From: Alteraurantiacibacter hainanensis
Lineage (GTDB): Bacteria > Pseudomonadota > Alphaproteobacteria > Sphingomonadales > Sphingomonadaceae
Reading direction: 5' to 3'
Assembly (NCBI RefSeq): GCF_036321025.1
Contig: NZ_JAZAPB010000002.1
Location: 1,178,001 to 1,242,000, forward strand
Length of the DNA: 64,000 bases
The translations under genes were made by a program, and so were the position numbers. The stretch's first letter is position 1. Each line of letters opens with the position of its first letter. A model generated the notes under the pieces. The model had not been told where the DNA came from. It saw nothing but the letters and a program-made list of their open reading frames with translations, and made no database searches. Shown in pieces: positions 1-8,056 of this stretch.

Positions 1-1364
1 ATCGCATTGCCGAAGACGGCGTAATAGCCATCCCTGCGGGCCTGTTCGATCAGGTCAGCATCGGAATCGACCCCCACATAGGCCTTGTCGTGCTTGTCCA
101 GCATCTGCGCCACGAGCCGGCCGACGCGACCGAAGCCCACGATGATGACGCGCGGGGTCTCGGCGTCGCCGTCGACCTCGTCGAGCGACGGGGCAGGCTC
201 CACGCGGCGCGCCACGAGGCGACCCAGCAGCGCCAGCAGGGGCGTGATGGTAAGGCCGATGGCGGTGACGATCTGCCAGAACTGGGCGGTCCCGGGCTGG
301 ATAAGCAGCGCGTTGGTTGCCGCCGCCAGCACGATGAGGGTCGTTTCCGACGGGCTGGCCATCAGGATGCCGGTTTCGGTCGCCGTGCTGCGGCGCGCGC
401 CCATCAGGCGCAGCAGCACGCCTGTGACGACGGCCTTCAGCGTCAGGACGCCGACCACCGCCCCGAGGATCAGCCAGAGATTTTCCCAGATGGTCGACAG
501 ATCGATGCTCATGCCCACCGTGATCAGGAAGATGCCGAGGGCAAGGCCCTTGAACGGCTCCATGATCCCCTCGACTTCGGTGTGGTATTCGGTTTCCGCG
601 ATCAGCAATCCGGCGATCAGGGCGCCCACGATCGGCGAGAGACCGACGAAGGCAGTTGCGAGGCTTGCTCCGATCACGACCAGCAGGCTGGCGGCCAGGA
701 AAAGTTCGGGGCTCTTCGTGCGCGCGGCCTGGGCAAACAGGCGGGGCAGCAGCAGGCGACCTGCAACCATCATCACGAACACCACCAGCAGCCCTTGCCA
801 CAGGGTGTCGATAAGCCCCGTCATCCCTTCTTCCTGGGCGAACGGCGCGAGCGCGCCGAGCAGGAAGATGACCGGCACGATCATGATGTCCTCGAACAGC
901 AGCATCGACAGCGCGGCCCGGCCCACGGGCGTGTTCGTGCCCGAAATGGGCAGCACGAGAGCGGTGGAAGAGAAGGCGAGGGCGAGGCCGAGCGCCATGG
1001 CCCCCGTCCAGTACTGGCCCATCATGGAAAGGATCGAGGCCAGCATCGTGCCGATGACGAGCAGTTCCAGCGCCCCAAGGCCGAAGACCAGCTTTCGCAG
1101 TTGCCAGAGCCTGTTGAAGCTCAGTTCCAGCCCGATCGCGAACAGCAGCAGGATGATGCCGAACTCGGCAAACGGTTCGAGCCGCTCCGTATCGGTAATG
1201 GTGATGTGGGTGAGCCAATCGTACTCCATCACCATCCGGCCAAGGCCGTAGGGGCCGACCAGCAGGCCGACCAGAATGAAGCCGATGATCGGCGTCACCC
1301 GGAACCGGGCGAACAGGGGTATGACAATTCCGGCCGCGCCCAGGATAACCAGCGCGTCCTTCAT
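1..1364 (-). CDS. KefB/KefC-type monovalent cation:proton antiporter (CPA2 family), C-terminus cut by window edge
   Basis: An inner-membrane antiporter that exchanges K+ or Na+ for protons. The minus-strand frame from the ATG at 1362-1364 stays open to the window edge (about 454 codons). The first ~385 residues are a long series of hydrophobic helices with exchanger motifs FAIGLEL, FSSTALVLP and PIVGALIAGLL. An RCK/TrkA-N nucleotide-binding domain follows, with the Rossmann motif VGFGRVGRLVA near residue 410 and an acidic GVDSDADL at the end of the second strand. The gene is divergent from putP, about 155 bp away. Family is clear; the exact ion and whether glutathione adducts gate it cannot be told, and the last part of the RCK domain lies outside the window. 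Confidence 0.9.
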   Translation of the reverse strand, partial: MKDALVILGAAGIVIPLFARFRVTPIIGFILVGLLVGPYGLGRMVMEYDWLTHITITDTERLEPFAEFGIILLLFAIGLELSFNRLWQLRKLVFGLGALELLVIGTMLASILSMMGQYWTGAMALGLALAFSSTALVLPISGTNTPVGRAALSMLLFEDIMIVPVIFLLGALAPFAQEEGMTGLIDTLWQGLLVVFVMMVAGRLLLPRLFAQAARTKSPELFLAASLLVVIGASLATAFVGLSPIVGALIAGLLIAETEYHTEVEGIMEPFKGLALGIFLITVGMSIDLSTIWENLWLILGAVVGVLTLKAVVTGVLLRLMGARRSTATETGILMASPSETTLIVLAAATNALLIQPGTAQFWQIVTAIGLTITPLLALLGRLVARRVEPAPSLDEVDGDAETPRVIIVGFGRVGRLVAQMLDKHDKAYVGVDSDADLIEQARRDGYYAVFGNA

Positions 1365-1518
1365 TATTGGCGAAATAGCTTCGGCACCATGCATTGCGCG
1401 ACACTATCGACAAAAGACCCGCAACCTTCAAACGATATATTGCTCTGCAGCGCGTCAGCGGGAAACGGTGTGGCTAGTTTCGCCGCAACGGGTGACATAC
1501 GCGGCGCGGGCTGTATGC

Positions 1519-3003
1519 ATGGCGTTCATGCAGACACCGACACTGATTGCACTCGCCCTCTATTTCATCCTGATGCTCGGCATCGGCCTTTATGCTTGGA
1601 AGAAATCGACCGAAGACAGCGAAGGCTATCTGCTGGGCGGGCGCGACCTGCCTCCGGCCGTTGCCGCCCTGTCCGCCGGCGCTTCCGACATGTCGGGTTG
1701 GTTGCTACTCGGCTTGCCGGGCGCGCTGTACCTGTCCGGCCTGGTCGAGGCGTGGATCGGCATCGGCCTGTTCGTGGGTGCGGTGGCCAACTGGTTCATC
1801 GTCGCCCCGCGCCTGCGGCAACAGACCGTGGATTACGGTAATGCGCTGACGATCCCGCAATTCCTCGCCAACCGCTTTCCGGACAAGGCCATCGCCCTGC
1901 GCGTGGTATCGGCCGTCATCATCGTGATCTTCTTTGCCGTCTATTCGGCAGCGGGTCTGGTCGGCGGCGGGCTGCTGTTCGAGAGCACCTTCATCGATAC
2001 CCCCGTGATGGGCTTCAGTCCCTACATGGCGGGCGTCCTGCTCACCGCGCTGGTCGTGCTGGCATACACCATGGTGGGCGGCTTCCTGGCCGTCAGCCTG
2101 ACCGACTTCGTGCAGGGATGTATCATGGTGGTGGCCCTGGTAGTGATGCCGCTGGTGGTGCTGTTCGGCGATGGCTGGGGTGCGACGGGCGAAGCGCTGT
2201 GTGCGGTAGACCCCGATTTCCTCAGCTGGTTCGGCGGGCTTACCGTGATCGGGTTCCTGTCGGCGGTGGCGTGGGGCCTGGGCTATTTCGGCCAGCCGCA
2301 TATCATCGTGCGCTTCATGGCGGTGAAGGAAGGTGGCATCCCCGCCGCGCGCAACATCGGTCTCAGCTGGATGTTCGTGGCGCTGATCGGCGCTCTGGGC
2401 GTTGGCCTTGCAGGCCGCGCGCACGTGGAGATGAACGGCCTGACGCTGGAAAACTCGGAAACGATCTTCATCCTTCTCGCCAACACGCTTTTCCACCCCT
2501 TCGTTACCGGCTTCCTGCTGGCGGCGCTGCTGGCCGCGATAATGAGCACGATTTCCTCGCAGCTGCTGGTCTCGTCCAGCTCGCTCACCGAGGATTTCTA
2601 CCGCCTGTTCCTGCGCAAGCAGGCGAGCGAGACGGAAATGGTGAACGTGGGGCGCGTATGCGTGCTGCTCGTGTCCATCGCGGCAATCGCCATCGCCAGC
2701 GATCCCGATAGCGGCGTGCTGGCGCTGGTGGCCAATGCCTGGGCCGGTTTCGGCGCGGCGTTCGGCCCGCTGATCATCCTTTCGCTGACCTGGAAGCGCA
2801 TGACCGGGGCCGGCGCGGTTGCGGGCCTTATTACGGGAGCGGGCGTCGTGATGGCGTGGATCGCGCTGGGCTGGAACGGCGAGTTCCTGGGCGGACCGGG
2901 CGTCTACGAGATCATCCCCGGCTTTGTCGCCGCATGGCTGGCGATCTGGCTGGTGAGCAAGGCCACGGCCAAGTCGGTGCAAGGGGACCTTCAGCGAGCT
3001 TGA
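1519..3003 (+). CDS. putP: Sodium/proline symporter PutP
   Basis: A sodium:solute symporter (SSS family) that imports L-proline with Na+ across the inner membrane. The 494-residue product has the family's usual length and matches my recollection of E. coli PutP along its whole length: LSAGASDMSGWLLLGLPGA near residue 50, WGLGYFGQPHI with RFMA in the middle, LLAAIMSTISSQLLVSSS, then WAGFGAAFGP and YEIIPGF near the end. About 13 membrane segments are expected. The start is uncertain: ATG at 1519 and ATG at 1528 are both in frame and neither has a clear ribosome binding site. No catabolic putA is next to it, so osmoprotection or scavenging are both possible. Confidence 0.93.
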   Translation: MAFMQTPTLIALALYFILMLGIGLYAWKKSTEDSEGYLLGGRDLPPAVAALSAGASDMSGWLLLGLPGALYLSGLVEAWIGIGLFVGAVANWFIVAPRLRQQTVDYGNALTIPQFLANRFPDKAIALRVVSAVIIVIFFAVYSAAGLVGGGLLFESTFIDTPVMGFSPYMAGVLLTALVVLAYTMVGGFLAVSLTDFVQGCIMVVALVVMPLVVLFGDGWGATGEALCAVDPDFLSWFGGLTVIGFLSAVAWGLGYFGQPHIIVRFMAVKEGGIPAARNIGLSWMFVALIGALGVGLAGRAHVEMNGLTLENSETIFILLANTLFHPFVTGFLLAALLAAIMSTISSQLLVSSSSLTEDFYRLFLRKQASETEMVNVGRVCVLLVSIAAIAIASDPDSGVLALVANAWAGFGAAFGPLIILSLTWKRMTGAGAVAGLITGAGVVMAWIALGWNGEFLGGPGVYEIIPGFVAAWLAIWLVSKATAKSVQGDLQRA

Positions 3004-3043
3004 TGCGCCGATTTTTCGTCGGCGGCTTTCATGCAGACTGTCG

Positions 3044-3064
3044 GCTAACGCCCCGATTGCGGAC
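3044..3064 (+). repeat. Dispersed intergenic repeat, copy A
   Basis: One mismatch from the 21-bp core GCTAACGACCCGATTGCGGAC (here CGCCCC for CGACCC). It lies in the short gap after putP and touches the stop codon of the downstream minus-strand gene. Confidence 0.6.
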
Positions 3065-3801
3065 TAGCGCTTGATCCAGCTCTTCCCCTTCTCCAGCTCG
3101 GCCATTGGGAAGACCTGGAGGGTGTACGGCAAGACCGGCGCGAAGATCTTCATCGTTCTGGTCACCCAATCGACATCGGTCACCACCGCAATGCGGGAGA
3201 AGTCACGCAAATGCTTGAGGTCGAACTTGGTGTCTTCCCAAACGGCGTCGCCAGCGAATGTCGCATAGTCGTCGCCCATCACGAAAAGTAGCTTGAGCGT
3301 GTCGTGCTCCTTCAGCTTTTCTTCGACCAGCGGGAGCAGCGTCTCGCGATAGTCTTCAGCGGTGATGATACCTACGGCGCGCACCGCGATGACGTCGCGC
3401 GGCAGCCCCTCCATCACCTCGAAGCGACCGGGATCGTCGCCTTCGGCCAACGCCCAGGCTTTCGCGTCTTCGAATTTGTTCGCCGGGAAGTGCCGGACGC
3501 TCGCCTTGACGAAATGACCGGCCACTTCGGGACCAAGTTTCAACAGGGGCGAGTCGCCGACTACCGCGACCTTGCGCACGATTTTGCCGTGGGTTTTAAC
3601 GAAGTGAAAATGGCGCGACACCGCGCTGAGACTTTCCCAATGCGGCAGCTTGTCGACCCTGATCACGAGATTGGGGACTGTGTCAGTCTCGTTGATATGT
3701 GTGTCGATCGCCTCGGCGAGGTCTGCAAAATCCTGCTCCGACAGTCCGCCTTCAGGTCGAAGGACGACGATCCCGGGATGCGTAGTTTCTATATCGATCA
3801 T
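3064..3801 (-). CDS. Tandem SpoIIAA-like (STAS-fold) protein
   Basis: A 245-residue soluble protein made of two SpoIIAA-like domains, roughly residues 1-120 and 125-245. The second half starts at EGLPRDVIAVRAVG and has the usual layout of this family, with the WEDTKFDLKHL helix, IAVVTDVDW strand and FPMAELEKGKSWI tail. The first half repeats the same plan (LPHWESLSAV, RKVAVVGDSP, FEDAKAWAL). Family members are cytosolic STAS-fold proteins of unknown or membrane-associated function. ATG at 3801 is preferred because an AGGAAAGG-type ribosome binding site precedes it; an in-frame ATG lies 24 nt upstream. No functional partner is evident nearby. Confidence 0.8.
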   Translation of the reverse strand: MIDIETTHPGIVVLRPEGGLSEQDFADLAEAIDTHINETDTVPNLVIRVDKLPHWESLSAVSRHFHFVKTHGKIVRKVAVVGDSPLLKLGPEVAGHFVKASVRHFPANKFEDAKAWALAEGDDPGRFEVMEGLPRDVIAVRAVGIITAEDYRETLLPLVEEKLKEHDTLKLLFVMGDDYATFAGDAVWEDTKFDLKHLRDFSRIAVVTDVDWVTRTMKIFAPVLPYTLQVFPMAELEKGKSWIKR

Positions 3802-4112
3802 GTTTGACCCCTTTCCTGCCCCCAATCCATATCAAAGTTGCGCCGCGAGGGCGGTGCGGTCATTGCGCTGGATCAAACTCACGACTGCCAAGAGCGGACT
3901 AGCCGCTCACGACCCGTTTGCGGACTTCGGAGATCATATCGCTTTGACCTATTGGCGGTGCATTCTCATGATTGCGCGGCGGAACAATCGCCGTTCACTC
4001 GCATTGAAAATAGGATGATACGACAATGCGTTGTCGTAGGGCGACGCGCAATGCCAGTGCTTCGTTGCGCCACCTCTTGCTCTATCTGGACAGCCAAATT
4101 GGGAGACACATT
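3802..4112. other. Intergenic region with one repeat copy, no gene seen
   Basis: This 311-bp gap separates two divergent genes. Besides repeat copy B, I see no convincing ORF, RNA fold or terminator. The promoters of the SpoIIAA-like gene and the carbonic anhydrase gene must lie here, but no clear -35/-10 pair stands out. Confidence 0.5.
3905..3925 (+). repeat. Dispersed intergenic repeat, copy B
   Basis: Two mismatches from the core GCTAACGACCCGATTGCGGAC (GCTCACGACCCGTTTGCGGAC here). It lies between two divergent genes. Confidence 0.55.
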
Positions 4113-4853
4113 ATGCGAATGCAGAAGTCGCCTCTTGCTGCAAGCCTAACTATCGCCACGGCATTCCTTATGCCGACCGCTTCGAACGCTCAGGTATGGG
4201 AATACACAGATGCCGAGCGGCCGGAAAACTGGTCGCAGGTCGGAACTGATTACGGCACCTGCGATGCTGGGTTGATGCAGTCGCCCATCGACCTTTCTGA
4301 AGCCAATGCTGTTGGTGAGATAAGGTTGGCGGCGGATTACGGCATGACTGACGGAACCTTGCGTCTTGGCGAATACAAGGTTCAGGTCGACGCTCCAATA
4401 GGTCAGGGGATGATCTCCGGCGACCGGCTATTTAATCTGATACAGGTCCATTTTCACACGCCATCCGAACACATGATCGATGGAGAGCGCTATCCGCTCA
4501 CCGCGCATTTCGTTCATGCGACACGAGATGGCAGCCTCGGGGTGCTTGGCCTGATGTTCGAGGAGGGCGGCGAGAATGAGGGGTTGCAGGCCATCATTGA
4601 TGCAATGCCTTCAGGCGATGGTTCGAACATCTCGATCGACTTGGCTGAGCTTGTTCCCGAGGACTTGAATGTCTGGCGCTACATGGGTTCGCTCACGACG
4701 CCGCCTTGCAGCGAGAACGTGAACTGGCATGTGGTGGAAGACACTGTGGAAGCCAGCGCGGAACAAATCGCAGCTTTCGAGGCTGCGCTCAGTATGACGG
4801 CGCGTTCCACTCAGCCGCTCAACAATCGACTGCTGGTTTCGCCTGAGGATTGA
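4113..4853 (+). CDS. Periplasmic alpha-class carbonic anhydrase
   Basis: Interconverts CO2 and bicarbonate in the periplasm. The 246-residue product starts with a signal peptide ending near TASNAQ. The alpha-class fold is recognised by QSPIDL, then HFHTPSEH carrying the first two zinc-ligand histidines, AHFVHA with the third, and YMGSLTTPPCSENVNW. A cysteine early in the mature protein (TCDAG) and CSENV could form the family's usual disulfide. ATG 4113 is chosen because GGGAGA sits just upstream and it is the start that gives the signal peptide. Monocistronic as far as can be seen. Confidence 0.92.
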   Translation: MRMQKSPLAASLTIATAFLMPTASNAQVWEYTDAERPENWSQVGTDYGTCDAGLMQSPIDLSEANAVGEIRLAADYGMTDGTLRLGEYKVQVDAPIGQGMISGDRLFNLIQVHFHTPSEHMIDGERYPLTAHFVHATRDGSLGVLGLMFEEGGENEGLQAIIDAMPSGDGSNISIDLAELVPEDLNVWRYMGSLTTPPCSENVNWHVVEDTVEASAEQIAAFEAALSMTARSTQPLNNRLLVSPED

Positions 4854-4976
4854 GGCACATTTTTTCGGGGCTGGGTATAGGGGATGACGTTCGGCCGTCT
4901 CCTACCCGATAGCACAAGAGCGGGCTTCTTTCTAAGAGCCTCAAGCGGTGGGCCTCTCCGCCGGTTAGTAATAGAG

Positions 4977-5108
4977 TCATTCTAGCCAATCGAACCGCTT
5001 GGCGAGTCCTCTGCTAATTCGCCCGTAGGTTGTCCCCTTTCCACCCAAGATCAGCCCCTTATCGCGCCCAACTACCATCCTGAGAGCTGACGGTTTGTTT
5101 CGCTGCAT
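4977..5108 (-). CDS. Possible small ORF or gene relic, 43 codons
   Basis: From ATG at 5108 the minus strand encodes 43 residues, basic and glycine-rich in the middle (RDKGLILGGKGTTYG) and ending KRFDWLE before a TGA. The peptide reads like a genuine protein tail, but there is no ribosome binding site and I do not recognise a family. It may be the last remnant of a decayed gene, or chance. Confidence 0.2.
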   Translation of the reverse strand: MQRNKPSALRMVVGRDKGLILGGKGTTYGRISRGLAKRFDWLE

Positions 5109-5131
5109 TACCAGCCGGAAGCAGTTCGTCA

Positions 5132-5152
5132 GCTAACAACCCGGTTCCGGAC
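5132..5152 (+). repeat. Dispersed intergenic repeat, copy C (degenerate)
   Basis: Three mismatches from the core GCTAACGACCCGATTGCGGAC (GCTAACAACCCGGTTCCGGAC here). Confidence 0.45.
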
Positions 5153-5313
5153 GCTGAGAGAACCAGCGTCTAACGCTCTCTTCTTCGCGCACCAGGAATG
5201 TCAGTTCCATCCCGAAGCGAACACTTTTCGATGTCATTCTGGCAAAGATCGTCACGCGGTTGACGCACAATGCGGATCAACATAATGTTGCAAAAATTTC
5301 AAGTCTGATGCGC

Positions 5314-5331
5314 AAGTTATAACAATAACTT
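5314..5331. promoter_or_regulatory. Palindromic site AAGTTAT-N4-ATAACTT upstream of the TonB receptor
   Basis: A perfect 7-bp inverted repeat with a 4-bp spacer in an AT-rich stretch, about 175 bp before the chosen receptor start. It has the form of an operator for a dimeric regulator. The nearby winged-helix regulator gene is an obvious candidate partner, but that is inference. Confidence 0.4.
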
Positions 5332-5506
5332 AGAATTTGCCTGTTTCGTCGCTGAAATTGTCGGGATGAGTTTTCCTTGGGGCAAATACATGCACGGTCA
5401 CAGCCTGTCCGGACTAAGGATATCGCGGCCAAGCTGCCATATGGGTTCGACGGTTTGCCACGTGGGATTGCGAGGGTCTTCCAATTCGACTGAAGTGCTG
5501 TTGCGC

Positions 5507-7819
5507 ATGAAATCGCGGCTGCGCGAGCTGTGTGTCGTCATGCCAATCTGCGGAAGCGCGCTGGTTTGCGCCGCGCCCGCCTTTGCCCAGATCGATGAGA
5601 GCGAGCCCATCCGGGAGATCATCGTCACGGCACAACATCGCGAAGAACGCTTGCAGGACGTGCCGATCGCGATGAGCGTCTTGAATGGCGACGAGCTTGT
5701 GCAATCTGGAGTGTACAGCCTGCAGGACCTGGCTGCCCGCACGCCGGGTCTGGTTGTTACGAATTCGGTCAATTATGGCTTCGCGCCGCTTTCAATTCGC
5801 GGCGTGGGCGGGGCGAACGGCGGCGGAAACATCTTCGCGGACGAGCCGGTCGCCGTCTACCAGGACGGGGCCTTCGTGGCCCGGCTTCGTATGTCGACCG
5901 TCGACCTCTTCGACATCGACCGGATCGAGGTCTTGCGTGGACCACAGGGCGTACTGTTCGGTCGCAACTCCACGGCCGGCGCGGTGATGATCCATACCGC
6001 AGAGCCGACGGAGAACCTGTCCGGCTTCGTGCGTGCGTCTGCGTCTTCCATCGAGTCATTCCGCCTGCAGGGGGCGGTATCGGGGCCGCTTGACGATGAA
6101 GCGCGCATCCTTGTCAGACTGGCGGCCAGCGGATCGCTGCGCGAAGGCTTCGGCACCAATGTCGCCGGGGACAGGCTGAACGGGGGGCGGGACGCTCGGG
6201 GCCGGATGTTTCTGCGGTTCGCGCCCGACGCCGGTATCCGGCTCGATCTGATCGGCGAAATCAGCCGGTCAAGAAATGAACCGGGGACCATCGCGATTGC
6301 TGATCTCTCCGATGTCAGCGACGAGAATACCGGGGTGCTCGGCGGAAACGTGGTCTACCCGTTCGTACCGAGGCAGGATTTGCAGGATGTCGTGGAAGCA
6401 AGTCGTTATGCTCTCAACCGCCCGACATACAGCGAGCTTCGCGGAAACAGCCTCACCGCTCGCGGCGAGTTGGAACTGGGGGACCAGACTCTCGTCTCGA
6501 TAACGAATTACAGAAACTGGCGACTGTCGGGGGCGCAGGATTCCGATGGAACGGCAATCGACCCGCCCGAGCCTGCGTTCGTCCAGGGCGAGATAGAAAA
6601 TGTCGGCGACAATGCAGCGGTGCTGCGCGACAGCCAGTTCAGCCAGGAACTGCGTCTGGCCTCAGGACCGTCAGGTCGGTTCAGCTGGATGCTGGGAGGT
6701 TTCTATTTCCAGGAAACCAACCGCGCCGAGGTGGCGATCAACAACAGGCTGGCCGGGCCGGGAGGCGGCGGGACCGTCGCCACGTTCCGCACCAGTCAGA
6801 AGACCAGGAGCCTGGCCGGCTTTTTCGATCTGACATTCAGGCTCACCGATGCGCTCAGCCTTTCGGGTGGCCTGAGGTACACGAACGAGCGGAAGCATTT
6901 CCTCAACAGCCTCACGGTCGAGCAGATCAATGCCTTCGATCCCCCGGGAGACACTTTCTTCGCTGCCCGCCAGCTTCTGGTGCGCGCGCCCGATCTCGAT
7001 CGATCGCGTGACGAGACAAACCTCTCTCACCGGCTCGTTCTCGACTGGGAGCCTGCCGAAGGGCTTCACGGCTTCGTGAGTTACAACAGCGGTTTCAAGT
7101 CCGGCGGTTTCAATGCCTTTCGCGGGATCGATCCCGAGTTCGCTTCCGAACGCAACGATGCCTTCGAGATTGGTCTAAAGACCCAGGTTGTCCCCTGGTT
7201 GCAGGTCGATCTCACGGCGTTTCGGTACGCCTATCGCAACATGCAGGTGCGTACCCCGGTGCCGACGGGAGGAGTGGGGATCGAAACCCTCGCCCGTGCC
7301 AGATCGCAGGGACTGGAAATGGATTTGCGTGCGGTGCCCTTACGTGGGCTGAACTTCGATGCCAGCCTTGGCCTGCTCGACACTTCGATCCGCGAGGGGC
7401 GTCTGAGCGCGCTCAGGAACGACAGCTTTGTTTTTGGCACCGCGCCGCCGGTAACGCAGATCGACGTCAGCGGAAACGATCTGACACGCGCACCACACCT
7501 GCAATTCTATGCCGCCGGTGAATACCAATGGGCCGTCGGTGACCTGCAGGCGAGCGCGCAGCTTGCAGCCAGATACCAGGGGGGCGTGTATTTCCTCGAG
7601 ACAAATCAGCAAAGCACCACGTTTCGTGGAGAGGCCTGGCACGAGATCGACTTGCGACTGGCCGTGGAAGACCCCGAGGATGGATGGGAAATCGCCCTGC
7701 TGGGACGCAACCTGACCGATAGCCGCGCCTTCACCCAGATCACGGCCTTCTTCGGGCTTCCCAATGGGGCTCTCAACCGCCCTCGCTCGGTCGAACTGGC
7801 ATTTGCCTTGCGGTTCTAA
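5507..7819 (+). CDS. TonB-dependent outer-membrane receptor
   Basis: A 22-stranded beta-barrel type receptor that imports a substrate across the outer membrane using TonB energy. The 770-residue form starting at ATG 5507 begins with a signal peptide ending at AAPAFAQ, followed by a TonB-box-like REIIVTAQHREERLQDVP. The plug domain holds PGLVV, IRGVG, DRIEVLRGPQGVLFGRN and GAVMI; the barrel ends in the canonical aromatic FALRF. Upstream in-frame codons exist (open from 5366) but would bury the signal peptide. The type is the catecholate/carbohydrate-like group that is greatly expanded in sphingomonads; the substrate is unknown. The winged-helix/TPR gene that follows on the same strand may control it. 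Confidence 0.92.
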   Translation: MKSRLRELCVVMPICGSALVCAAPAFAQIDESEPIREIIVTAQHREERLQDVPIAMSVLNGDELVQSGVYSLQDLAARTPGLVVTNSVNYGFAPLSIRGVGGANGGGNIFADEPVAVYQDGAFVARLRMSTVDLFDIDRIEVLRGPQGVLFGRNSTAGAVMIHTAEPTENLSGFVRASASSIESFRLQGAVSGPLDDEARILVRLAASGSLREGFGTNVAGDRLNGGRDARGRMFLRFAPDAGIRLDLIGEISRSRNEPGTIAIADLSDVSDENTGVLGGNVVYPFVPRQDLQDVVEASRYALNRPTYSELRGNSLTARGELELGDQTLVSITNYRNWRLSGAQDSDGTAIDPPEPAFVQGEIENVGDNAAVLRDSQFSQELRLASGPSGRFSWMLGGFYFQETNRAEVAINNRLAGPGGGGTVATFRTSQKTRSLAGFFDLTFRLTDALSLSGGLRYTNERKHFLNSLTVEQINAFDPPGDTFFAARQLLVRAPDLDRSRDETNLSHRLVLDWEPAEGLHGFVSYNSGFKSGGFNAFRGIDPEFASERNDAFEIGLKTQVVPWLQVDLTAFRYAYRNMQVRTPVPTGGVGIETLARARSQGLEMDLRAVPLRGLNFDASLGLLDTSIREGRLSALRNDSFVFGTAPPVTQIDVSGNDLTRAPHLQFYAAGEYQWAVGDLQASAQLAARYQGGVYFLETNQQSTTFRGEAWHEIDLRLAVEDPEDGWEIALLGRNLTDSRAFTQITAFFGLPNGALNRPRSVELAFALRF

Positions 7820-8056
7820 TCAGCATCGCGGTGACGCGCCGCCTTCCAGCCAAACCTCAAAAATAAGTGGTCGGGAGTTCGCAACCCGCGATCATCGGCG
7901 AAGCAATATATCAATCAAGGCAGCTTGTCCTTCGGGCGCATTTCAGGCATAAATTGTTAACCATTCTTTTTCGTCTTACCGGCTGTTTTCAATCCTCTTC
8001 GGAAGAGCTGAAAACGGCAAGTAATCGCAGTAAAATAACGATTTATTGCGGAGAGA
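7820..8056. promoter_or_regulatory. AT-rich leader region with a hairpin, before the winged-helix/TPR gene
   Basis: The 237-bp gap is AT-rich and contains an imperfect inverted repeat at 7985-8015: GTTTTCA pairs with TGAAAAC outside and CTCTT pairs with AAGAG around a 3-nt loop. No T-run follows, so it is more likely a regulatory fold or binding site than a terminator. Confidence 0.35.

Larger units (their letters stand above)
4854..5506. other. Long intergenic region upstream of the TonB receptor
   Basis: About 650 bp without a well-supported gene. It contains a weak minus-strand 43-codon ORF (4977-5108), repeat copy C, and an AT-rich stretch at 5280-5350 that looks like a promoter area with a palindrome. 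The AT-rich part contrasts with the GC-rich surroundings. Confidence 0.5.

Noticed and set aside
55..1431. Minus-strand frame of 458 codons and plus-strand frames over 85-1841
   Set aside because: Arg/His/Gly-rich shadow translations of the antiporter gene, which reads in another minus-strand frame with proper membrane helices and an RCK domain.
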